The translations under genes were made by a program, and so were the position numbers. The notes below the pieces were generated by a model, which saw only the letters and a program-made list of their open reading frames with translations, did no database searches and had not been told where the DNA came from. Positions 21,994-33,474 of a stretch of DNA of 64,000 bases are shown one piece after another. The stretch is from Turnera subulata (lineage: Eukaryota > Streptophyta > Magnoliopsida > Malpighiales > Passifloraceae). The first letter of the stretch is position 1. Each line of letters begins with the position of its first letter. The stretch is from positions 1-64,000 of the forward strand of contig JAKUCV010003180.1 in NCBI GenBank assembly GCA_028386065.3, written 5' to 3'.

Positions 21994-23431
21994 TTCCCCC
22001 CCTGCTGAAAAGGATTCACCCTCGAATCTATACCTGCATTGTCCAAGGAAGTAAGATCAGAAACATTGAATGTGGCACTAACACCATACTCACCTGGCAG
22101 TGTAAGCATTGTCGCCAATGTGTTCCAGAACTTGAAATGGTCCATCAGCACGTGGATCCAGCTTAGATTTCCATTGCTTAGGAAACCTCTCCTTCCGAAA
22201 GTGTATCCAAACCCAATCCTCAGGCTCAAACCGCACAAGTTTGCACCCTTGATTAGGTTGTTGAGCATACTTCTTGTTCTTTGTCTCAATATGCTGTCGA
22301 GCTTTCTCATGAATAGACCGCACTAACTTTGCTTTTTGTTGCCCATCTGCACTCACAAGCTCATTAATAGGTAAAGGCAACAAATCCAAAGGGGTTTAGT
22401 GGGTTATAACCATAGACAATTTCAAAAGGTGAATAACCCGTAGAAGAATGTATGATCCTATTATAAGCAAACTCGACCAAAGGCAAACATTCTCCCCAAG
22501 TTTTCAAATTTATACCCACAACACCATGCAAGAAAGATCCCAAAGTTCTGTTTACCACTTTAGTCTGTCCATCCGTTTGAGGATGACAAGTCGTCAAGAA
22601 CAACAACTTGGTCCCCAACTTACCCCATAACATGCGATAGAAGTGACTGAGGAACTTAGAATCCCTGTCTGAAACAATGGTTTTAGGAAGGCCATGCATT
22701 CGCACAACATCCCTAAAGAATAAGTCAGCAACATGAGATGCATCATCTATTTTATGACAAGCAATAAAATGCACCATTTTGCTAAACCTATCAACAACAA
22801 CAAATACACTATCATGTCCCCGCTTGGTCCAAGGTAACCCAATAACAAATTCCATAGACAAATCAGTCCAAGGGCTATCCGGAACAGGCAGTGGCGTGTA
22901 CAACCTATGAGGTTGCACTTTCGATTTCGTCTGCCTATATGGAACACAACCTGCACAAACTCGCTCAACATCTTTCTTCATATATGGCCAATAAAAATGC
23001 TCATGCAAGATATCAAGTGTTTTAGCAACACCAAAATGTCCCATTAAACCTCCATCATGACACTCCCTAACAAGCAATTCTCTCATTGAACAAGTTGGAA
23101 TGCAAAGTTTATGTTCTTTAAACAAATATCTTGCATCAATGTAAAACTTACCAAACCCAGCATGCTCACAAGCATCATAAATAGAAGCAAAATCATGATC
23201 AGATTTGTACAAGTCCTTAATATGCTCAAATCCCATCAACTTGGAACTAAGAGAAGTAATAAGAGCATACCTCCTTGATAATGCATCGGGTATGACATTA
23301 TCCTTACCTTGCTTGTATTTCACCACATAGGGAAATGTCTCTATGAACTCGAGCCATTTAGCATGCCTCTTGTTCGGTTTACCTTGACCCTTTAGATGCT
23401 TCAAACGTTCATGATCGGTGTGGATCACGAA
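21994..23431 (-). pseudogene. Gypsy D integrase
   Basis: Long minus-strand frame at 22364-23428 covering the RNase H end ([19 protein letters not shown]), the zinc-binding region ([30 protein letters not shown] with the second Cys changed to Tyr), and the core with [20 protein letters not shown] and [19 protein letters not shown]. Frame changes around 22310-22390 precede the basic C-terminal part (DWVWIHFRKERFPKQ) and DSRVNPFQQGGND. This gives the full DDE motif context in one frame but not a complete protein. Confidence 0.9.
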
Positions 23432-24590
23432 CTACTTGGGCCATAGGTAATGCTGCCACGTTTGCAACGCCCGCACAAGTGCATACAGCTCTTTATCATA
23501 CGTCGAATAGTTCAGTTGTGCACCCTTCAACTTTTCACAAAAATAAGCGATTGGCCTCCTTTCCTGCAAAAAAACAGCACCTATGCCTATACCAGAGGCA
23601 TCACATTCAACCTCAAAGGTTGAGTTAAAATCAGGCAATTTAAGAATAGGAGCAGTACATAATCTATCCTTCAAAGTTTTAAATGCATCCTCTTGCTCCT
23701 GTCCCCATTTAAACCCAATTTCTTTCTTAACAATCTCATTCAAAGGTGCAGCAATCGTGCTAAAATCTTTTACAAACCTTTTGTAAAAGCTAGCAGGTCC
23801 GTGAAAAGATCATACCTGTGAGACTGTTGTAGGAGTCGGCCACTCCCTTATGGCTTGTACCTTCTCTTGGTCGACTTCGATTCTCCTGGAACTCACAACA
23901 TAACCAAGAAAAAAACAACACTATCCATGCAGAATGTACACTTCTCTAACTTAGAAAATAGTTTTTTAGCCCTAAGAGCCTCCAATACTAATCTAAGGTG
24001 TTCAATATGCTTATGTTCATTACTACTATTGATAAGTATGTCATCAAAGTACACAACCACGAATTTTCCTATGAAGGCTCTCAATACATGATTCATCAAC
24101 CGCAAAAATGTGCTAGGCGCATTAGTCAAACCAAACGGCATTACCAACCATTCATACAATCCATATTTAGTTTTGAATGCAGTTTTCCACTCATCACCTA
24201 CTTTCAAGCGAATTTGATGGTAACCACTCATGAGATCATTCTTAGTAAATATGCATGCACCAAGTAATTCATCAAGCATATCATCAAGTCGAGGGATAGG
24301 ATGGCAATACTTAACTGTTATTTTGTTGATTGCGAGATAATCAACACACATACGCCACGTGCCATCCTTCTTTGGCACTAGAATCACTGGTACTGCACAT
24401 GGACTCAAACTCTCTCTCACCAGCCCCTTTGCAAGCAACTCGTCAACTTACTTTTGAATTCCTTTGGTCTCCTCGGGGTTGGCCCTATATGCTGGCCGAT
24501 TTGGGATTTGTGCTCCGGGAACAAAATCAATTTGGTGTTCTATGCCCCGAATAGGCGGCAATTCCTTTGGCAGTTCCTCTGGAAACACAT
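23432..24590 (-). pseudogene. Gypsy D reverse transcriptase and RNase H
   Basis: The RT at 23893-24438 keeps all the blocks that element A lost: [39 protein letters not shown] (Ile to Asn next to the catalytic Asp) and [10 protein letters not shown]. RNase H at 23432-23743 has [20 protein letters not shown] stop interrupts the junction with the protease region, and the RT frame differs from that of its neighbours, so at least two indels are present. Confidence 0.9.
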
Positions 24591-25580
24591 CTCAAAAATC
24601 CTGCAAAACAGAAACAACAGAACTAGAAATGTCGGGATTAAGGTCGGTGTCAGAAAAATAAGCGCCCTTGTACAAGAGCACCAAAATATCCTTCCTTCCC
24701 GCACATGCTACTCTAAAATCCCTCACATTTGCATAGAAGTTCTGTTTCTTTTTCCCCTCTTTTTTTTCTCTCCAAGTCGACATTGGCTCTCCTTTTCCTT
24801 CGCTCAGTGTTGACTTCACTCCTTTGTTTTTCTTTTTGTTTCAGCTCTCCCTTTTCAAGGTTCTCAACCTTTTGCACACCCTCTCCTTTAGAATAGCCCT
24901 CGGCTATCCTCTCATGCTCACCATTGTTTTGCAGCTTGGCTGCCTTTTCTTGCTTCATTGCCTCAGCACTCTTTTCCAAGTGCTTCTGTTCATAGTACAC
25001 TTGCTGTGGAGACAATGGAGCTAACACAAATTTCTGCTCACCCATGGAGAAGGAGTACCTATTCTTGTAGCCATCATGCCATACACGCCTGTCATACTGC
25101 CATGGTCTACCAAGTAAAATGTAACAAGCATGCATAGGAATAACATCACACAATATCTTGTCAGTATAATTACCAATGGTCATAGTAACAAGAACTTGTT
25201 TCGTCACCTTGATCTCACCCATGTCATTCAACCACTGCAGTTTATATGGGTGGGGATGCTTTGACACTGCTAATCCTAATTTCTCCACCATCAAGGTGCT
25301 GGCTACATTTGCACAACTCCCACTGTCGATGATCACACTGCATGCTTTGCCATCGACATGGCATCTGGTGTGGAAGATATTTTCCCTCTGCTCGGTCTCA
25401 TCCTCCTTCAATTGTGCACTAAGAACTCGCCCGGTCATGAGGAGGAAAGGATCAGATGCTGGCGCCTCTTGCACATATCGATCTTCCACCGGAACATCCT
25501 CCAATTCGGGCATGTTAGCACATGATTCGTCCTCCTCATCATCCGAGTATAGCTCTCCTTCCCAAACATAGATCACCTTC
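24591..25580 (-). pseudogene. Gypsy D protease region
   Basis: The active-site motif is intact: SVIIDSGSCANVAS. It follows ENIFHTRCHVDGKAC and precedes PYKLQWLNDMGEIKVTKQVLV and IPMHACYILLGRPWQYDRR. The linker to RT is rich in K and E and ends in LPPIRGIEHQIDFVPG-like text. The block serves as the reference for damage in A, B and C. Confidence 0.88.
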
Positions 25581-26845
25581 TTGTTTGGACACTGGGAAGC
25601 AATGTGCCCAATACCCGCACACTTGAAGCACTTCACATCTCGATGCTTAGTTGTGGAGGAAGAAGTCGACTAACTTGCTTTTGGGGCTGGTTTGCAATCG
25701 GCCAGTCTTGTCTTTTCATCTCTTGGCTTCTCTTCTCGGGTGTACTTCCGTTGTTTCCAATTGGATGAATTGGATGTGATGTAAGGCCCTCGAAAACCCC
25801 TGCTGCTATTATATACCTTCAGCTGCCTTTCCACTTTGATTGCATTCTCAACAACCTCACCAATGTCTAGATTATGTTGCAGCTCCACGACATTAGCAAT
25901 CTCCCGGTTCATTCCAGCAAGGAATCGTACCATGGTTGCTTGGGGTTCCTCCTCTATATTCGCCAGAAGCATTAGTGCTTCCATCTTCTTATAATACTCA
26001 TCAATGCTCCGTGTACCTTGCCTCAAAGTTTGCAGCTTATGGTGCAAATCGGTATAGTAGTAGCTCGGTACATATCTTCTCCTCATGATGCCTTTCAATT
26101 CAGCCCATGTTTGAGGGGGTCCTTGTCCTGCACGACGCCTGTCCAACAAAAACTTGTTCCACCATTTAAGAGCATAATCAGTAAATTCAAGAGTAGCTAG
26201 GTTAATCTTTTTTTCTTCGGAAAAGTGATAACAAATAAAAACCATATCAACTCTTTGTTCTCATTCAATGTAAGCGTCTGCATCTCTTCTTCCCTGAAAA
26301 GAAGGTATCTTGATCTTGATGTTGTTCATGTTGGCATCGACATTGTTCAATGGTTCCTATTCGTTGTTCCTTCCATAATGTCGATTCTGATAGCCTCCTC
26401 TTCCTCTCGGCATTCTGCCACCTCGTCCATAGCCTTGGTGACGTGGGTGCCACTCTTCCTCTTCCCATACCTCTTCTTCAAACTCGCCTTCCAAATGCCC
26501 CTAAGGCTCATCTTGCTCCCGACGTTCTGGTATCTCGCCCATTGGCTGCGGTTCGTCTCGCTGCCTTGGTTCCTCGACTAATGGCGGTTGTTGCTGGTGT
26601 TGGCGTGGAGGGGGCTGCTACCGTGGTGGCTGATCTCTCTGGACGGCCAAACCTGCAAATAAACGTTTCAGCTCCGCCATGTTGTCTCTATGTGTGCGTC
26701 TGAACTCGGCTAGCTCGTTGGATTTGTCGAGCAATTTGGTGTTGAGACAGACTACCTCATCTTTCAATGCCCTCCATTGTAATGATTCCCCTTGCCCATC
26801 TTGCCGACTTCTCTCCGATTCATGGCTTTTTGGTGACTGCGACAT
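25581..26845 (-). pseudogene. Gypsy D gag
   Basis: ATG at 26845-26843 (MSQSPKSHESERSRQDGQGE...). The N-terminal part is predicted helical (LKDEVVCLNTKLLDKSNELAEF) followed by a Q/P-rich and R/G-rich linker. The capsid region shows YALKWWNKFLLDRRRAGQGP, RRRYVPSYYYTDLHHKLQ and RFLAGMNREIANVVELQHNLD. The zinc knuckle CFKCAGIGHIASQC lies at about 25589-25630. Stops occur in the linker (near 26620 and 26500) and before the zinc knuckle (near 25670). Confidence 0.88.
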
Positions 26846-27410
26846 CTTCCTGAAAAATAACCTCACCCTCTCTTGTGTTTCACTCACTCTCTTGTCCCTT
26901 GCTAGGTTTTTATTTGTTAGAATCCAGAAACAAATCACAAATAATAACAAATCGCCACGTATTCAATAGAATCAATGAACTTCCTAACAAGAAAACGACA
27001 AGCTTCACAAAAACTAGAGGCAAGATTAACTCAATTCAAGAACTGAAAACACACACAAGAAGAACAATTTGTATGTGTAGATTTTTGGTCAATCGAGCAA
27101 TATGAAACAATATCACCCAATGCAAGAAATCGGCTATCAACACAACAAACTGAAAGAAAAACTTAAGATTCAATTCGGGTGAGAACTTTTCCCGAATTCC
27201 TGCAAAACAATCTGGTTATCAACAAATCAACCGAATTCTTTTTTTTTTTAATAATTTGTTGCCGAAATAGTAACAGCGATGAACAGTGCGATGAACAGTA
27301 CTCGACTTTTTTTTATATATATATAATAATTCGGCTGAAAGAAACAATAAACACAGAAAAAAATAAAGGATAGTTGATTGATTTGATAACCTGAGCTCCG
27401 CTACCAAAAT
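26846..27410 (-). other. Leader of gypsy D with primer-binding site and TGTTCATCG repeats
   Basis: Non-coding leader. The PBS (minus strand TGGTAGCGGAGCTCAG) lies at 27391-27406, four bases from the LTR. At 27279-27304 the minus strand has two close copies of CTGTTCATCG, a motif also repeated in the leaders of the non-autonomous array at 33587 and 35434. Confidence 0.75.
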
Positions 27411-28348
27411 TGATACGACAACACACCTAGCCGGCCCTAGAAGCTTCTTCGTATCTAAGATTGTCCCGATCTCAAATCACCACCAATCGTGCACAGTTTA
27501 TGCACCGTTGTTCTTCACCTCCTAATAATCCCTGCTAGGCAACAGATGGACGCGATAGCCCCTCCACCTCCTAATCTCTCGGTGCTAGACAACAAAGAAA
27601 CAAAGCACAAAGGAATATGAATCACAATAGCAAATATCACTACCTGCAATTGTTAACAAATCCCTAAAATAAAAATAAGCAAAGAGACTCCTCTCTTGAT
27701 GTGAGATTATTCAAGTTTTTCTGAACTTTTTATTTCTCAAATAATCTGTTTAACAATGAACCCTAAAGACTCTATTTATAGGAGATCACAACACCCCTAG
27801 GTCGGCCACCTCCTCACACAAGTTGGCCACCTCCTCAAAACTTAACCCTAGTTACCGCCTCTCCTATTACTAGATGGACTAGGATTTTAGTTGAGCCCAC
27901 ATAACTTGGACACTAATTAGAAACCTTACAATTAAAAATCCAAATAACTAATGCCCACATTAATCAACTAATTAATAATGTACTTGACCCAACATAATAA
28001 AATAAATAAAACCCATGCCAAAATTATAAAAACATTTAATTATAAAAATTCGGCAAACCCTAATAAGAAAACTACTGATATGTCGACATGGCCCAAGTGT
28101 GGCCCAATGAGGTCAACTGTCTCTAGGCCTCTTCTATTCCTTCCTACACAGTGATGCACGTGGGTTTCTTCAAAAGCTCTTCTCCCATCTTGACTACTCG
28201 ATCTTCTTGCAACTCGAGATTGAGTAATGCTTGAACTTGTCTTTGCAATTGATCTTTGATCTTCTTAGATCGAGCCCGTGTAATTGGACCCATAGGCAAC
28301 ACCAACTCGCCAGCTGTTCCTTGAGTGTCCGCATCCATGTCCGTATCA
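27411..28348 (-). repeat. 5' LTR of gypsy D
   Basis: 938 bp with plus-strand ends TGATACGACAACAC ... TCCGTATCA. It is longer than the 3' copy by an about 30-bp block near 27430 (CTAGCCGGCCCTAGAAGC). The pol-tail frame is intact here (GPITRARSKKIKDQ ... ELLKKPTCITV). Confidence 0.93.
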
Positions 28349-28439
28349 AGCTCCACCAGGGGTTCTACGACAACACAGCGCAGCAGTGCGACGGGGCGGA
28401 AGAAGAAGTACCGGAACAGGGGCCCTTCCTCCTCGCCCT

Positions 28440-28730
28440 TCACCGGTGGTGGGGGTACTTGGCTTCGAACTTTCTCTCCCAATCAGCGAGGACGTCCTTC
28501 TCTTTGTCGGTGAAGTCGTCGAGGGAAGCGGAGATGTCTTCCTCGTTCTTGCTCATCTTGGCTAAGGCCCTGCTGGCGTCTCTGTCGGCGAACATCTCGT
28601 AGGACCCGCTCGGGTCGTGGAAGGACTTGTCGGTGCTGACGTCAAAGTCCCGCCCCTTGATTGCCACGTAGTTGGGCTTTGATGGATCGGTTTTATTGTA
28701 TTCACGGAGTTGGGACGCCGAGAACTCCAT
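28440..28730 (-). pseudogene. Captured steroid-binding protein gene (MAPR / cytochrome b5-like), near-complete
   Basis: Open frame of 96 codons, ATG at 28730 and TGA at 28440-28442, with no intron. The protein has the membrane-associated progesterone receptor (MAPR) cytochrome b5-like fold signature: FSASQLREYN near residue 3, KPNYVAIKGRDFDVS at about 19-33, and a central SYEMFADRDASRALAKMS followed by KNEED. The usual plant protein is about 100 residues (Arabidopsis MSBP/MP3 type) and binds sterols or haem in the cytosol or at membranes. Here the F-Y-G-P site reads F-H-D-P, changing one conserved tyrosine, and the C terminus ends YPHHR instead of the usual longer YPVVG tail. The frame is open further upstream to 28943, but that part looks like the 5' untranslated region. 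The copy lies inside the Pack-MULE, so it is a transduplicate. It could still be expressed. Confidence 0.82.
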
Positions 28731-29467
28731 TTGGGTGCTTTTTTGGGTTAAGTGAGTGTTTTGGTTGTTGGGGTGAGTCGAGACGGAATCGAAGTGGTGA
28801 AGAGAGAAATGCAATGAGTTTTGTGTGTGACGGACACCTATGTTTGTTCTTGTTCCCTTGGCTTTGAAGTTTTCGAGTAGATCTGTGGAGATGGGGGTTA
28901 GGGTCGGAGGAGGAGGAGGGAGGAGCGGGGATGGCGACGGCACGGTGAAGGGAGAGGAGGAAGGGGCGGCACTAGGTGGGAGGAGGAGGAGTTTGATTCC
29001 CAGATTTTTTTTAAAAAAAGTGAGGAATTAGATTATAATTCGATCAAATATTATCACCTATATTAGATTATATTAAGCTATAAATGTGTGTGTTTGGTTG
29101 TTAAGAGAAGAAAACTCATTTTATCCTAATTTTTTAAAAATAATACTGTTAAAGAATTTGGTAATAATGTTACAAAAAAATATTGAATGATCATATAGAT
29201 TTAATTTTTGGACACCATTTTTAAATATAATTTTTTTATCTTTTATTTTTATATGTTTAGAAAATATGGTAGATAAATAATTTTTTTAGTTAAATTTATT
29301 GGTTTACATGGATATTAAATTAATAACAGTACAATAATATGAATGGTTAAATTAATCAATACAATAATTTTTTTAGTTTTTTTATTTCGGTATTAAATTA
29401 ATGAGATAAAATGATTTTCTTGGAATTTTTTATATTAAAACTATTCACCCCACACTTTAAAATATTA
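28731..29467. other. Captured 5' flank of the steroid-binding gene and AT-rich Pack-MULE interior
   Basis: 28731-29030 is purine-rich on the plus strand and G/C-rich. On the minus strand it gives a C/T- and P-codon-rich 5' leader typical of a plant 5' UTR and promoter-proximal region. At about 29031 composition drops abruptly to AT-rich sequence that runs to the right TIR, which marks the probable capture breakpoint. Confidence 0.6.
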
Positions 29468-29763
29468 TTTTATTTGGGATCCCCCCTCCCATGCCACATG
29501 TCGACTTACGATAGGACTACCTCGCCTAAGGGCGCCACCCGGGCGCGCATCGCCACGTGGACAGTCCACGTAGCAGCGAGCACATGTCAATTGGCATAAC
29601 CAGTACCCCAATTTTGACTTTGGGTGATTTGAATGAAATTGGGATAACTGAGTACCCAAATTAGATGAAATGTCGTAGCTGGGAGGAGAAATTGACTTTT
29701 TTGTAACTCGATACCCAAACTAAGTATTTTTGGTCAACTGAGGTCGTATAAGGCTATTTTGCC
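29468..29763 (-). repeat. Right TIR of the Pack-MULE
   Basis: Inverted copy of 20232-20525. It ends in plus-strand GGCTATTTTGCC and is followed by the TSD copy TTAAATTTA. Confidence 0.9.
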
Positions 29764-29794
29764 TTAAATTTAATTTGGTACGAATGAGAACAGA

Positions 29795-32002
29795 ACTAAC
29801 GAGATTATTTTACAACTTATTGCCAAGTTTTGTGATTTATCTCAAAAGGTATTTCTGTTGGTTTGCAAGAAAGCATACCAGTTTTCCTGAGAAGATCTAG
29901 TACATACTTCTGTTGAGAGAGAGATATCCCATGCATGGACCTAGCTACTTCAATTCCAGAAAATACTTAAGTTGTCCCAAGTTTTTCATCTCAAACTTGG
30001 CAGCTAAGTAATTCTTCAAAGTTGTTATTCGTTGGGATCATCTCCTATCAAAACCACATCATCGACATATACAAAGCTGTCACCTTACCTCATTTTGGTT
30101 TATGAATAGGATATGATCTGAGTTACTCTGTCTGCAACAAAAATCTTTCATGGTGTTGATAGTCTCCCCAACCAAGCTCTTGATGACTGCTTTTAATCCA
30201 TACAATGATATCTTCAGCTTGCAAGTACATTCTTTGTACTGGGATTCTATTTGACCGTAGAAGATAACTCCATATAGACTTCCTCCTCTAGATCACCATT
30301 GAGGAACGAATTCTTGACATCAAACTGATGTAAAGGCCAATCTCGTTTTACTGTAAAGGATATGAAAGTGCGAATTGCAATTAATCTTTGCTACTACACG
30401 TAAAGGTTTCTTGATAGTCCACTCCGTATCGTAGGGTATATCCTTTCGCTACAAGCCATGCTTTGAATCTGTCAATGCTTCAATCTACCTTGAGTTTTGT
30501 ATTGAAACACCAAATTGCACCCAATTGTTTTCATTCCTTCGGGTAATTGTACAAGTTCCCATGTGTTGTTCTTTTGGAATGCCTCCATTTCTTCATTCAT
30601 TACTTTCAACCACCTAGGATCTGTTAAAGCTTCCAGCACAAAATTAGGAATAGACACAGTCGATAATTGACTGATGGTGAGTGCATGAGATTCAGATAAC
30701 CTATGATGAGACAATAATTGCTAATTGGGTATCTAGCTTTGGCTTTCAAATCTGGGTCATTGTGTTTTGTTGGGATTTCTCAGTTGTCTCTTCTAGGATA
30801 TCTTGATTCGAATTCATAAGGTGAAGGAGTATATGTTACCTTTTGTGACTTATCTTGAGAAGACTCATTGGTTAGGGTATAGGCGGAGGCAATTGTACTA
30901 CTGTGTGACCTAGATCTTCACCCCCTGAAACTGGCTCTGGTGATCCATCTTGCACTAATGGTGCTACCTCTCTATCTTCGAAAAAATCTAGCACTATTGT
31001 GCTATATGCTTGTCTTCTAGCATAATTGGTGCTACATTTCCGTCACTCGGTGGCACATCTAGCATAATTGTTGCTACTCCACTGTGTGGCATTCTATTGT
31101 CTTCATCACCGTTCTCCCCATGAAGAGAATGCTCCTAAACTCTAGGAGAATAAAATAGTGTAGACTCACTGAAAGTGACATCTAAGGTTACATAAATTTT
31201 TCGGGTATAGGGATCATAACAACAATAGCCCTTCTAGGCATTAGAATATCCAACAAAGACACATCTTTTGGCACAAAGGATCAAGTTTTGCGTGTAGTGG
31301 TTTGAGGATGTGAACATAAGTTGTACAACCAAAGACACGCAGTTCAAGGTCTGGAAAATGCAGGATGGAAAAAAAAGTGCACAATTTTTGTATTGGGTTT
31401 AGAAGCTTAAGACCCGGGAAGGTGTATGATTGATGATATACGCAGCGGATTTAAGAGCTTCTCTCCGATAGTGGCGTGGCATATTCATCCCAAAAAGTGA
31501 TGGCCGGACCACTTCCATTAATTGTCTATTTTTTCGTTCAGCTAGGCCATTTTTTTGTAGGTTCTAAGTGCAAGAGGTCTAATGATGTATCCCATGTTGT
31601 TTCAAGAAATTTTCTAAACAAATTCAGTGCCATTGTCAAATTGCAAAACTAAATTTGTTTTTGATATTGAGTACCTACCATCTTATAAAATTCTTAGAAA
31701 ATAGGAAAAACATCATTTTTCTTATAAAGAAGAGAAACCCAGGTCATGCGAGTGCATTCATCAATAAAAGTGACGAAGTATCGAGCTTTAGAGAATGTAG
31801 AAATTTTTGAAGGACCCCAAATATCAGTATGGATAACAGGAAAAGGTTCAGCACTTTTATTGAAACTAGGTAAATAAGACACTGGATGACTCTTGGCTAA
31901 CTCACAAGTACCATAGTAGAATTCAGACTTGTTGAAATTAGAAAATAAATGGGGTTGTAACCTTCTATGGTAACCAAAAGAGAGATGTTCCATTCTATGA
32001 TG
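29795..32002 (-). pseudogene. Decayed Ty1/copia pol fragment (integrase to reverse transcriptase)
   Basis: Minus-strand homology, heavily interrupted. The integrase part (31694-32011) has HLSFGYHRRLQPHLFSNF, ELAKSHPVSYLP and IHTDIWGPSKIS with FVTFIDECTRMTWV. The RT start (30472-30714) has DPRWLKVMNEEMEAFQKNNTW. The RT catalytic YVDD is readable at 30058-30069 followed by VVLIGDD, and LGQLKYFLE lies near 29980. The order integrase before RT on one strand is the copia order. No LTRs were found; the left end abuts the Pack-MULE TSD region and the right end stops at an LTR-like repeat. Confidence 0.82.
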
Positions 32003-32602
32003 TGTGAGCACCGCACCGCGGCCCGGTTGGCGGGATATCGCCTCGTTACCGTGGTTTAAAAATCGATGGCCTGCAATTTGTGATAACTCGTATGAACTAG
32101 CTTAGTTCAAGTGGAGGGAACCGATTCGATGATTCCCGGGATAGACGAATTAACCGCTTCCTAAAGAACCATCATTCCAATCACATTCTCATATATAAAT
32201 TAGAGGAGTCATAAACGGTCTCACTTAAAGCTCAACAACCATAGACAAAATGTGCTTGCATGGTATTTACACTTTGGCTAAGTTCATTCAAAGAGAATAT
32301 CAGAAATCTGGACCAACTCATGAAAATACTGGGCATACAAGGTTCTCGGTGTTCTCTTGATTGTCTTTCAGACAAGGAGTTGCCACCCAAATTTATTAGG
32401 GAAAAACTTGAGGAAAACCAGTTGTTGACTCCAAATAAAGCACTGATCTCGAAACCAAGAGGAGGGCCCAGGGATTCCATTACTGCGAACTACCATCTTA
32501 ACTAAGAAAATATCGGTGATATTGGATGCCAAGCTCAATGTGTTTGTTCATAGTCGGATCATGTACTTCAAGTGAACAAATATACAAAACAAATACAAAT
32601 AC
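32003..32602. repeat. LTR-like repeat, left part (interrupted by the LTR array)
   Basis: Sequence changes sharply at TGTGAGCACCGCACCGCGG (32003), where the copia integrase homology ends; this looks like an LTR start. The repeat continues after the array at 37275. Only short open frames are present. Family and far boundary are not established. Confidence 0.5.
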
Positions 32603-33474
32603 TGATGCAATCAAGCAGGCACCAAGTGGAGGAAACGCAATCCCGAAGTCAAGAATGCGAAGAACTCACGCGGAAATCCCGAGTTCTACAAGTTGGATTT
32701 CTGCGATCTTAGACTCCCTGGAAAGATAAGACGAATATTTACAACTTTAATGTTGAGCCCAGAAGCTGAATCTGCCGTTTTCCCTTTTTAAAATTCACTT
32801 GAAGTTGACAGAAAGATTCTGTTCGAAAATTCAGTATTGGATTTATTATTATTTGGGCTTAAAAACGTTTATCTGGCTTTATTATTTTTATTATTTGGGT
32901 TATAATTGGGAGATTTAGTTTAATTAGTTGGGATTTTATTTGTAGGGTTTAATTAAGTCCAATATGTTATTGGATTAAAATTAAAACCTAGCCCATTATA
33001 GGAAGTCAAGTCCAATATGGACTAGGGTTAGGGTTTGGACGACCTAAGGTTTTATTTTCAGTATAAATAGGATTTGTAGGGCACCAAAATGTGGCCAAAA
33101 ATGATGAATTGAGAAAATAAACTCTTTTGACTTTGAAAGGCTTTCTTCTTGATTGTGAGATGCAATCAAAACCCAAGGGAATGATTCTCTTGATTTTACC
33201 TTTTGGGATTAAATTCTGCTTATCAAGTTCTTGCTTGTGGTATTTAACTTAATTCCTTGTGTTTCTAACTTGTTTGGATTTCTTGCTGATTAGGGTTCTA
33301 AGGAGTTGGAGCACTAAAACCTTTCTTGTGTGTTAAAGCTTCCTTGTTTCTTTCATGCTGATTTGGGAGAAATAAGGGGTGGAGATTCACAAAGTTTGAT
33401 TGAGATTGAAGACCGGGACGACAGTTTGACACTGTGGAGATTCAAGTGCTGATTCTAGGATTTCTGCCGTATCA
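32603..33474 (+). repeat. LTR 1 of the non-autonomous array
   Basis: 872 bp. It lacks an about 36-bp block present in LTR 2 and LTR 3 near their position 65-100. Preceded by the TSD AATAC. Confidence 0.93.

Larger units (their letters stand above)
21088..28348 (-). mobile_element. Ty3/gypsy LTR retrotransposon D, full length, decayed
   Basis: 7261-bp minus-strand element flanked by a perfect TSD AGCTC (21083-21087 and 28349-28353). LTRs lie at 21088-21993 (3') and 27411-28348 (5'), with a PBS at 27391-27406. A gag-pol frame starts at 26845 and contains all Ty3/gypsy domains with scattered stops and frame changes. It is inserted in the Pack-MULE, about 90 bp beyond the stop codon of the captured gene. 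Confidence 0.95.
20232..29763. mobile_element. Pack-MULE carrying a steroid-binding-protein gene copy, interrupted by gypsy D
   Basis: The ends GGCAAAAGTACCCTTATA and (inverted) GGCAAAATAGCCTTATAC start long inverted repeats of about 295 bp (20232-20525 and 29468-29763). The flanking 9-bp duplication is perfect: TTAAATTTA at 20223-20231 and 29764-29772. After removal of gypsy D and one TSD copy (7266 bp) the element is about 2.27 kb. Its interior is not transposon-like: it holds a G/C-rich gene copy (28440-29030) and adjoining G/C-rich sequence (20880-21087, 28354-28439) between AT-rich flanks. TIRs with a 9-bp TSD and a host gene define a Pack-MULE. Its TIR family differs from that of the MULE at 5052. 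Confidence 0.92.
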
